64,000 bases of DNA from Bacteriovoracaceae bacterium (GTDB taxonomy: Bacteria > Bdellovibrionota > Bacteriovoracia > Bacteriovoracales > Bacteriovoracaceae): contig JABIHA010000126.1 of assembly GCA_018649885.1 (NCBI GenBank), positions 1 to 64,000 on the forward strand, given 5' to 3'. Positions within the stretch are counted from its first letter, which is position 1. Every line of letters begins with the position of its first letter. A program made the position numbers and the translations under genes. This document shows positions 1 through 7,234 of this stretch, in pieces. The notes under the pieces were generated by a model. That model was given only the letters and a program-made list of their open reading frames with translations. It searched no databases and had not been told where the DNA came from.

Positions 1-70
1 TGAAATAGAATTCATAATATTCCTTTTGGATGGATTTTTGTTTGGCGATAAAAATCATATCAAAAGAATT

Positions 71-103
71 AACTACGGCCATTACGCATGGCCGTAGTTT
101 TAT
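71..103 (+). terminator. Rho-independent terminator of an upstream gene
   Basis: A perfect 12-bp inverted repeat (71-82 and 88-99) with a 5-nt loop is followed by a short T run. It lies before the first gene of the window, so it probably ends a gene to the left. Confidence 0.65.
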
Positions 104-234
104 GAAATCATTCAACTATTTTCTTAAGTTAGCAGCATTCCCTCATGGCACTTTTCTTCGTGCGAGTAGCCCCGACAGGGATCAATTTGGCTTTGGCTGA
201 AGTTTCTAGTGAATTTAACCGACGATAGTGGTGT

Positions 235-1209
235 ATGAATTTAATAATATCACTAGTAATTATGTTTATGAATCAATCATATTCTAAAGAGGGAGTTATT
301 CAAACTCCTGACCAATACATAGACTTGGTTACAACAAATAAAAAAGGCCTAGACCTAAATAATGATGGCGTTATTGATTTTAAACGAAAATATAATAACA
401 ATAAGCTTATTGAATATAGCTACGACATAAATTTTGATGGAGTTATGGATGTAAACTGGAAGCGTGGAAAAATTTTTGACCAAACTTTATTTGATAAAAA
501 TCTTGATGGGAAAATCGATTACATACAACGTAAATCAACCAAAGTCTCAGGCGATCACAGTTTTTCAAATATCCACTTTCCCATTATCACTCATGCAGAA
601 ATTGACAGCAATTTTGATGGAGTATTTGATAAGTCAACCAGCCATAGCAGCACTGAGTTCTCCATTGGTGGTAGCTGGGCAACATGCGGTGATAGACAAG
701 CACCAGGCTGGTATGATTTTAAAAGTGATTTAGAGGGGCTTTCTGAAATTCCTAGTACCAACCACACAAACTTTGGTTACGTTATTGATAGTAGTTGTGA
801 TGAAACTCAAGTTGCACGACTAAGAAATGTTATATCTACTTCAGTTGATAAGTCATTCAATTGCTTAAAAAATAATCCCTTGCTAAGTAAACTTGCATAT
901 AATTATGCCATAAAATTATTTAGTCATCGACCAAGAATCACTTGTGGTCAAATTAAGCAACCCATAGAAAAATGCGCATCAGGAAGACAGGGAGGATCAC
1001 TCATTACTTTTCACCCTCACAGCTTTACCTCATGCTATGATTTACCACAATTATTGTTCCATGAAACATTGCATAATATTGGTGCAAGACACGAAGAGGT
1101 TTTAGATAAAAGTACAGACCTGATATACTCTTGTGCCCGGTACTGCTTCAGTTCAACCTACCCAGATGATCAAAGTCGTTGTGAGCAACTAAGCCAAAGT
1201 TTATTCTAA
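235..1209 (+). CDS. secreted metzincin-like metalloprotease with Ca-binding-type repeats
   Basis: The 324-aa protein starts with a short hydrophobic signal-like segment. Residues about 40-135 carry four DxNxDGxxD-type loops (DLNNDGVID, DINFDGVMD, DKNLDGKID, DSNFDGVFD), the pattern of EF-hand or thrombospondin-3 calcium loops. Near the C-terminus is HETLHNIGARH, an exact HExxHxxGxxH zinc motif with H276, H280 and H286 as ligands and E277 as catalytic base. About nine cysteines surround it, suggesting disulfides in an exported protein. I see no clear metzincin Met-turn, so the fold assignment is tentative. A stop lies just upstream in frame, fixing the ATG, but its Shine-Dalgarno is poor. Peptidase function is inferred; the substrate is unknown. 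Confidence 0.7.
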   Translation: MNLIISLVIMFMNQSYSKEGVIQTPDQYIDLVTTNKKGLDLNNDGVIDFKRKYNNNKLIEYSYDINFDGVMDVNWKRGKIFDQTLFDKNLDGKIDYIQRKSTKVSGDHSFSNIHFPIITHAEIDSNFDGVFDKSTSHSSTEFSIGGSWATCGDRQAPGWYDFKSDLEGLSEIPSTNHTNFGYVIDSSCDETQVARLRNVISTSVDKSFNCLKNNPLLSKLAYNYAIKLFSHRPRITCGQIKQPIEKCASGRQGGSLITFHPHSFTSCYDLPQLLFHETLHNIGARHEEVLDKSTDLIYSCARYCFSSTYPDDQSRCEQLSQSLF

Positions 1210-1214
1210 ACTCT

Positions 1215-1262
1215 AAAAAAAAATAGAAACCTGAGTGTAGGTCTTTGTCGTCTCTATTTTTT
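1215..1262 (+). terminator. A/T-flanked hairpin after the metalloprotease gene
   Basis: An A-run arm with AATAGAAAC pairs, with one mismatch, to GTCTCTATT plus a T run. It can form a weak terminator just after the stop codon, possibly active in both directions. Confidence 0.4.
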
Positions 1263-1384
1263 TAGTTTACTTTCTTCAGCTGTGTGAAAATGAAAAGATG
1301 CAATCAACGCCTTGCTCCCGACATGTATATTGGCACGAATGTGATTCAGGAGTATAGTACCAAGTGCGATACATTGAGGATTAA

Positions 1385-1684
1385 ATGAAAATACAAAATG
1401 AAGTTGAAAAAATACTACAAACTAAGCTTGGGCCAACTCACTTAGAGGTGATAAACGAAAGCCATATGCACAATGTAGCTGAAGGTTCTGAATCACACTT
1501 TCGGGTTGTTGTGGTCTCCGAAAAATTTGAAAATCAAATGCTGATCGATCGGCACAGAATGGTCAATGAGGCCTTGGGTGATTTGCTCAAAAATCATATC
1601 CACGCTCTCGCCATTATTTCAAAAACTCCAGCTCAATGGGAAAAAAGTCAAAATAACGGGCAATCGCCAAAGTGCTTGGGTTAA
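1385..1684 (+). CDS. bolA: BolA family protein
   Basis: The 99-aa protein has the BolA signature: an N-terminal helix, the segment ESHFRVVVVSEKFENQ, then LIDRHRMVNEAL (the RHR.V motif), and a C-terminal HALAIISKTPAQW segment. BolA proteins are small cytosolic partners of monothiol glutaredoxins in iron-sulfur and iron homeostasis, and in some species influence morphology and stress response. The length is typical. GAGGA sits a few bases before the ATG. No glutaredoxin is adjacent, so the partner cannot be named from context. The gene is monocistronic, with a gene-poor gap downstream. Confidence 0.9.
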   Translation: MKIQNEVEKILQTKLGPTHLEVINESHMHNVAEGSESHFRVVVVSEKFENQMLIDRHRMVNEALGDLLKNHIHALAIISKTPAQWEKSQNNGQSPKCLG

Positions 1685-2128
1685 TAAAAGTCAACAAGTA
1701 GAGACTATGTCATTATGATTGCACAGAATTTAACTGACAAGAATTTATAGTTTTTGAATTTAGAACCTCTATAATGATGCAACTAGCGCTACCCGTGTAA
1801 CTGAAAATATTAAAAATAGAGGCCAAATAAGGATGACGAAATATCGCTAGCTGCCCACCTCTGTAGCAAGTGGCGGCCGTTGAAGTTTAGTGATTATTCC
1901 TATAGTGACGTGCCAATCTCGTCTTTTGCAGCCTTACGCTATGAAATGAAAAATGATGACCTTTCGGCGGCCCACGCTGGGTCCGAAAGCTAGCGCTTTC
2001 AGTCTGGCCTTCTCGTTAAGCTCCTGAGATCGTTATTATGCGCCCCTTCTTTTGAGCACGATGTCCACACAGTGTTTATAGAGGTTTTGTTAGCTAGCGT
2101 CAGTGTTGGTCTTTGCTTTACCTTGCTC
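1685..2128. other. Gene-poor gap with GC-rich hairpins and recurring GCTAGCG motifs
   Basis: I find no convincing gene. A compact GC-rich patch at 1961-1999 can form CTTTCGG/CCGAAAG (1961-1967 with 1983-1989) or a mutually exclusive AAAGC/GCTTT hairpin (1986-1999). The octamer-like motif CTAGCG or its complement recurs at about 1783, 1845, 1990 and 2093. It could be a small RNA, a folded mRNA end or a degenerate repeat element. Confidence 0.4.
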
Positions 2129-3874
2129 CTATGGGGCATACTCTACAGCACCGATGTCACAAATTTCAACACCATTTCCATCACCATCAGCCTTCCTATC
2201 TAAAAATTTGTTATCCTTACTCAGTACAAATCCAGTCTCAGTCGTGCAATCAGACGCTACGAAGTCAACTAATGGGGATGTCGCATCCATGGGAGAATAG
2301 GAGATAAATGAACCTACCGTACCATACCGATAGTCATTATTGGGTGAACCTAAAACTGGATCTAACACCCCAACAGATGGATCTGTAGAATCTCCAATGT
2401 AATTGTAGCTAATAAATGTAGAAAGAGAGCAATCTTTCCGATCACCCAGAAAATTGTAATAATACATTTTTACATTGGCACTACTAAAGCAATCAGGACC
2501 TAGGCCAGTAGGAGCGACATTAATATTTTTAGCGATAAGTGATGCATAAAAAACTAGTGCGCCTGAGCAAGTTTGATCAGCATAGAAACCACCACCATCA
2601 TATAGTGCTTCATTTTTAACGATTGTAACCATCCTTAAATTAATAAATGGGTATGAGCTCGCTGAACAAGCAAGTCCACCACCACTTCCAGCTATATTAG
2701 AAGAAATAGTTGTATTATAAGCCTTGAAGTTAAAGCCACCTCTGGCCTTCAAGAAAATTCCTCCTCCGGAATTTCCCGCAATATTAAAATTTACAGAATT
2801 TCTCATGAAAATATGACTCTTTCGTGATTCATCAAAATACACCCCCCCTCCATCTCTCGAGGAAGTATTTTGTGAAAATGGAGAATCATAAATTTCGGAG
2901 CTGACATCATCAAGATAGAGGCCTCCTCCTAAAATAGAGCCAGTGGTAGAAGAGTTATATGTAATGGCATCGTTTCTCCAAAATCTCAAACCTTTTGCAT
3001 GCAACTTAGAAGTGGTTTCACCATCACTTGTCGCATACATACCTCCCCCAATAGCAGACCCACTATCTCCAGTAGTTAGTACTTCATTGTATCCAACATA
3101 GGATTCTTCAAATTTTATCAAATTGTTATTCTCGGAGTAAATACCACCTCCAAACGCATTAAAGACTGAGCTTAAGAAATTAATATGTACTTTTGAGTCT
3201 TTGAATATGACTGTTTGATTATCCTCAAAGTAGGCTCCTGCTCCAAAACCTTCAATATGATAATCCCCAATTATTTTATTATAGAAAATTTCAGTGTTCT
3301 CGAAAGAAACATTTTCTGAATCTTTTACAAATACTCCAGCCCCTTTGAGAACCTGTCCATCGTCGCTAGAGGTTAATTCACAATAAAAAATCTGCGTTTC
3401 TTTAATTCTAAAATCTAAAATGTTCTCAGCATAAATACAAGCGCCTTCCCCACTACCAACTAGGCTTCCTTGACCAATATAAAGTGTATCTAAATTTATC
3501 TCAGGTATAGCTTGAGTATTGTTGTTAATATAAAGCACTCTATTTTGACCACCACCTCTGATTTCTGTAGTAGAGGCGCCACTATTGTAAACCAAACCGA
3601 TTATATCCATAGGCGATGTAATTTGAAGCTCAGAATTTACGATGTAAAAGGTTCCTGCAAGAGAAACTGTATCATGGCTGGAAAAATCAAAATTTGCTTC
3701 TTCTACAGCAGCACGAAGAGTACAGTTCCCGTTGTAGTCTGCGCAAATACCATCTCCTACATTTGAATCACTATTGTCGAGGTTAGAGCTAACGGTGTAA
3801 GTCGCACTATAAACAGAAAGAGAAAGAGAAAGAGAAAGAGAAAAGAAAAAACATACTAAATAAAAACTCTTCAT
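2129..3874 (-). CDS. secreted right-handed beta-helix protein (CSLREL and choice-of-anchor Q type)
   Basis: The 581-aa exported protein has a signal peptide whose hydrophobic core is (Ser-Leu)n, encoded by a hexanucleotide repeat. Residues about 25-60 match the CSLREL domain, with GDGICADYNGNCTLRAAVEEAN. The middle consists of short GGG-containing turns (GAGVFVKDS, GGGIYSEN, GGGLYLDD, GGGVYFDE, GGGIFLKA, GGGFYADQ), the pattern of polymorphic-membrane-protein and parallel beta-helix repeats. The C-terminus (DGDGNGVEICDIGAVEY) matches choice-of-anchor Q surface proteins. The likely role is cell-surface adhesion or polysaccharide binding. AAAGGAAT precedes the ATG. Confidence 0.85.
   Translation of the reverse strand: MKSFYLVCFFFSLSLSLSLSVYSATYTVSSNLDNSDSNVGDGICADYNGNCTLRAAVEEANFDFSSHDTVSLAGTFYIVNSELQITSPMDIIGLVYNSGASTTEIRGGGQNRVLYINNNTQAIPEINLDTLYIGQGSLVGSGEGACIYAENILDFRIKETQIFYCELTSSDDGQVLKGAGVFVKDSENVSFENTEIFYNKIIGDYHIEGFGAGAYFEDNQTVIFKDSKVHINFLSSVFNAFGGGIYSENNNLIKFEESYVGYNEVLTTGDSGSAIGGGMYATSDGETTSKLHAKGLRFWRNDAITYNSSTTGSILGGGLYLDDVSSEIYDSPFSQNTSSRDGGGVYFDESRKSHIFMRNSVNFNIAGNSGGGIFLKARGGFNFKAYNTTISSNIAGSGGGLACSASSYPFINLRMVTIVKNEALYDGGGFYADQTCSGALVFYASLIAKNINVAPTGLGPDCFSSANVKMYYYNFLGDRKDCSLSTFISYNYIGDSTDPSVGVLDPVLGSPNNDYRYGTVGSFISYSPMDATSPLVDFVASDCTTETGFVLSKDNKFLDRKADGDGNGVEICDIGAVEYAP
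3815..3844. repeat. Hexanucleotide microsatellite inside a signal peptide
   Basis: AGAAAG is repeated four times, followed by AGAAAA. Read on the minus strand it encodes alternating Ser-Leu in the signal peptide core of the beta-helix protein. The unit is a multiple of three, so copy changes would alter signal length, not reading frame. Confidence 0.85.
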
Positions 3875-3938
3875 ATATTCCTTTTGATTTCTAGGTTAAA
3901 AGAAGTGTTGGTCTCATTTCATTAAACTCGGTTAGGAG

Positions 3939-4177
3939 TTAGAAATAATTAATCATAAGTGAACAATTTTTAAAAAAATCACGAAAAGAATAAATAGAAA
4001 AAGGTTGTCTACTAACAAATCCAATTGAGCCAAAAATGCTAATATCAGTTTCGGCAATTCCAGAAACTCCTTGTGCCATTATTTCAACATAATTTGTAAA
4101 CTCTGATGGTAGTATCTCTACCTGTCCATAGGAGGTGTTTAAAGTAATTAAAAAAGTAATGCTACTGTACGTCTCAT
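3939..4177 (-). pseudogene. Small secreted protein gene broken by a one-base frameshift
   Basis: GGAG lies seven bases before an ATG (4177) that encodes MRRTVALLF and then hits TAA. If the run of six T (complement of 4150-4155) is read as seven, the frame stays open for another ~70 codons to 3939. It then gives a normal signal peptide (MRRTVALLFLITLNTSYG) and a mature part starting QVEILPSEF and ending CSLMINYF. The total is 79 aa. The break may be a real pseudogene mutation, polymerase slippage on the homopolymer, or an assembly error. I recognise no family. The rest of the gap, from 4178 to 4556, is AT-rich with no gene I can support. Confidence 0.65.
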
Positions 4178-4556
4178 ATTTATCTCCTATAGGATAAAAT
4201 GTTTTTCAGTTATTAATGATTTTAATTTGAAAAAGGCATAAAAAATATTAAGAAATTTGTTATAAATTAAATATATTGGAAAGGAAAATAGTTCAAGAGT
4301 ACCAAACAAAGTGTTCCATTAAGGAACTCTAGCAAGTTTCAAAAATAAGATAATTCGAAAATAATACCATTCTTATCGTTCCAAAAATATCTCAAAAGTT
4401 GTTCGCAATTTATATGTGTTTTTTAAATACAGTTTTTATCATTTGGCAAGGTGGAGTGAGAGACGGACATGTAATGTTTATAGATGTGAGGGAGGCCACT
4501 TTCCAAATTTCGACTTTCGTATTATTTTCCAGAAAAATATTATCTAAGGAAAAAAT

Positions 4557-4991
4557 ATGCAGCTTCTAAAATATCTTATTCTTCTAACCTTTTCATTTTC
4601 TGCAATCGCTTCAAGCACTACAGTAGAATGTTCCTTAAAGTTGGGGACCCTTAATCAAGAAGCAGCGCCGGTTAAAGTGCAGCTTAAATTTCCTGCCAAG
4701 TACAGTGGGACGTTGAATTTTGAATCTTGGGTATTTGATGGCATAAGTGAAAATGAGTCCTGGTTATTGAATCTTACCACAAAAAGAGTTTTAGAATCTG
4801 ATACTGGTTACAAAACTTCGGCAGCATTTGATATTTACTTGTCAGCTGTAGAGGGAAACGTATCGCCTGAAAAAGCTCAATCATTGGGGTGGCTTGACCA
4901 AGATAGTGTCAAGGGTGATTTTTTTCAGCAAGGTGGTTTTTCAGTTCCTAATACAGATTATTTAATTAAATGTGGCATAATTTACTTATAA
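4557..4991 (+). CDS. hypothetical small secreted protein
   Basis: This is a 144-aa protein with a clear signal peptide (MQLLKYLILLTFSFSAIASS) and AAGGAAA before the ATG. The mature part has one cysteine near each end (VECSLKL and IKCGIIY), which could form a disulfide closing a small beta-rich domain. Several aromatic and Asp/Glu residues alternate with hydrophobics. I do not recognise the family. It stands alone, with the frameshifted secreted gene upstream on the other strand. The likely location is the periplasm or outside the cell. Confidence 0.7.
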   Translation: MQLLKYLILLTFSFSAIASSTTVECSLKLGTLNQEAAPVKVQLKFPAKYSGTLNFESWVFDGISENESWLLNLTTKRVLESDTGYKTSAAFDIYLSAVEGNVSPEKAQSLGWLDQDSVKGDFFQQGGFSVPNTDYLIKCGIIYL

Positions 4992-5049
4992 TTCTGAATG
5001 TTATAAATCCTTTGCCCCTGGTTTTTTATTGGCATCATTACAGTGAATA

Positions 5050-5514
5050 CTATTTAAGCCACTCAAATAGATGGTAGTGCTCTTTATTCATTTCCAGAAA
5101 ATGATAGGTATCAATGGCCACTTGATTGCTTTTGTCTACATAGAGTCTAAGACCTGCAAGCTCATCTGATCCATCAACTATTTCTTGAAGGTGCTGGTAC
5201 ATAGATTTAAAAATACCTGTTCTTCTGAATTCTGAGTCAACGTAAACAGAGTGAATCCACAAAACATTTCGGGCCCTCCAGTCACTCCACTCTTTTAAGG
5301 TCAGGAGCGAGGCCACTACTTTTTCATTTTTAAGAGCAACATAATAAGTTCCCACATGAGGGTTTTTGAAAACGTGTTCAACTCCCACTTCAACTGTCTT
5401 TGAATTTAGCTTCAGATCCTCACTTTCAAAGGCCAGCTTGAGTTGAAAGTCAGTAATGACAGAGGCATCTCTTTTTAAATTTGCTTGCTCTACCACAAAA
5501 GTATTATTCTCCAT
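5050..5514 (-). CDS. GNAT family N-acetyltransferase
   Basis: The 154-aa protein shows the GNAT core: a mid-protein beta strand VLWIHSVYVDSEFRRTGIFKSM, which includes the acetyl-CoA pyrophosphate-binding R/Q-x-x-G-x-[GA]-like turn (here RRTGIF), and a C-terminal strand with LRLYVDKSNQVAIDTYHFLEM (the Y..N..A...Y motif). It probably transfers an acetyl group to an unknown amine. Its start overlaps the end of lysA by 11 bp, so the two are likely co-translated. Whether the substrate relates to lysine or diaminopimelate is not visible. Confidence 0.8.
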   Translation of the reverse strand: MENNTFVVEQANLKRDASVITDFQLKLAFESEDLKLNSKTVEVGVEHVFKNPHVGTYYVALKNEKVVASLLTLKEWSDWRARNVLWIHSVYVDSEFRRTGIFKSMYQHLQEIVDGSDELAGLRLYVDKSNQVAIDTYHFLEMNKEHYHLFEWLK

Positions 5515-6802
5515 TTATCAAATCCTCGAAACTTTCTTTTTCTCTAATAATAATGCTGTCACTGCCATCTACTAATATCTCAGCAATTTTTGGCCGAGAA
5601 TTAAAGTGTGAGCTCATGCTAAAGCCGTAAGCCCCTGTGGACATAATGCTTAAAAACTCTCCATTTTTTATTTCTGTTGAAAACATCCTATCACTGGCAA
5701 AAAAATCAGAGCTTTCACAAACTGGGCCTACTATCTCAGAATTTTTTAAATTGGATTCAAGGTAGTTTTGATTTACTGGGAGGATGTGATGGTAACTTCC
5801 GTATAAACACGGCCTTATTAGATCACTCATGGAGGCATCCACCACCAAAAAATCCTTAGTCTCCCTGGGCTTTCTATAAAGTAGCTTGGTCAATAAAATC
5901 CCAGAGTTGCCCATAATGATTCTACCGGGCTCTAAAAGTATCTGGTAATTGCACTGACTAAAGTGCTTTTGAATGGTGGCAGTATAGTCTGCAATAGGGA
6001 TTGGCGTTTCATCGTGATATTTAATACCAAGTCCACCGCCCAAATCGAGACATTTAATAGTCCCTGGATAACTTTGATTGATGTCAGCCGCCAAATCTTT
6101 AAGATCCACAAAGGCCTCTTCAATTGGTCCGAGATCTAATAGCTGGCTTCCAATATGGATAGAGAGACCATGAAGGTCTATGTGAGAGAGCTTCATTATG
6201 GTAGGAAGGATCTGCTCAATTTCTTCTCGGTTTATGCCAAACTTATTTTTATGAAGGCCTGTTGAAATATAAGGATGAGTTTTTGCATCAATGTCTGGAT
6301 TAAATCTAAGAGATATTGAGGCCTTAACTCCAAGGGTTTTGGAAATCTCTTCGATCTCCAAAATCTCTTCCAGTGACTCAACGTGCAGAGATTTAACCAT
6401 GCCAGCAGCCCCATCGAGGGCCATTTCGATTTCTTCGCGAGTTTTCCCCACTCCAGAGAAAACTATTTTTTCCGGGTCTAGTTCCGCACGCCTAGCGCGG
6501 TAAAGCTCACCGCCCGAAACAATATCTACCCCTAGGCCCAATTCGTTCATCAGCCTGAGAACACTTAAATTGGAATTACTTTTAACGGCGAAGCAGATTA
6601 AAAAATCTAGTCCATCAAGGCCTTTTTTTAACTCACTCACCTGAGTTTTGATGGCCGTCTTTGAATATATATAAAGAGGACTTCCATGCTCTTTTGCTAA
6701 AGCACCAAGGGCCATGTCCTCTATATGAAGCTCATCATTAATATAGTTAAACTGTGGAAACCCAGTATCCAATGCTCTGCCTTTTGTTATTTTTGTCTTC
6801 AT
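5504..6802 (-). CDS. lysA: diaminopimelate decarboxylase
   Basis: LysA converts meso-diaminopimelate to L-lysine using PLP, the last step of lysine synthesis. The 432-aa protein has the fold-III decarboxylase motifs: the PLP lysine in FAVKSN (about K74), HIGSQ, the phosphate-binding GGGLG, EPGR, the substrate cysteine in GPVCESSDFF and a C-terminal YGFSMSSHFNSRP. The reading frame is open further upstream, but ATG 6802 has a good GAGGTG Shine-Dalgarno and the expected N-terminus. The length fits the family. A GNAT gene overlaps its 3' end. Confidence 0.93.
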   Translation of the reverse strand: MKTKITKGRALDTGFPQFNYINDELHIEDMALGALAKEHGSPLYIYSKTAIKTQVSELKKGLDGLDFLICFAVKSNSNLSVLRLMNELGLGVDIVSGGELYRARRAELDPEKIVFSGVGKTREEIEMALDGAAGMVKSLHVESLEEILEIEEISKTLGVKASISLRFNPDIDAKTHPYISTGLHKNKFGINREEIEQILPTIMKLSHIDLHGLSIHIGSQLLDLGPIEEAFVDLKDLAADINQSYPGTIKCLDLGGGLGIKYHDETPIPIADYTATIQKHFSQCNYQILLEPGRIIMGNSGILLTKLLYRKPRETKDFLVVDASMSDLIRPCLYGSYHHILPVNQNYLESNLKNSEIVGPVCESSDFFASDRMFSTEIKNGEFLSIMSTGAYGFSMSSHFNSRPKIAEILVDGSDSIIIREKESFEDLINGE

Positions 6803-6841
6803 AGCACCTCTACTATAAAGAAAAAAGATGGTTGATAATAA

Positions 6842-7066
6842 CAACAGGGGTTTTGGAACAAATGTTCCAAAAATAACATTACCTGCGATCAATTCGGCAC
6901 CGCTACCGGTCAATGTGGTCGAAATGAAACCGAAAATTCTTTTGATGACTTGAAATTTAAAGAGCTTCTAAAAAAAATTCAAGTAAATACTCCATACATT
7001 AAAGAGACAAACCTAAGACTGGGCGCATCATTCGAGAATAAAATACTGGCCTTCACCTATTTATAA
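6842..7066 (+). pseudogene. possible C-terminal gene remnant
   Basis: One plus-strand frame stays open for 74 codons to a TAA at 7064-7066 with no in-frame ATG, following a run of stop codons. The translation looks protein-like: ITCDQFGTATGQCGRNETE, then a helix FKELLKKIQVNT and ASFENKILAFTYL. It may be the leftover 3' end of a lost gene lying in the lysA promoter region. The coincidence of a chance open frame cannot be excluded. Confidence 0.3.
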
Positions 7067-7234
7067 TAAAAAATAATGAAAATTGGCCCCCCGCATCTTT
7101 CATTGGCCCACACTTTGCATTTTAACCCATCAAAACCAAATCCAGGATGGAATTGAGGACACATTGGCACTTAGATGCCGTCGTCCCACTAAGTATTAGA
7201 GATGAGAATTTTAAAAAGTTATGAGGAGAATTTC

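Noticed and set aside
6803-6913. Longer N-terminus for lysA
   Set aside because: The extra 37 residues lack family similarity, and ATG 6802 has a better ribosome site.
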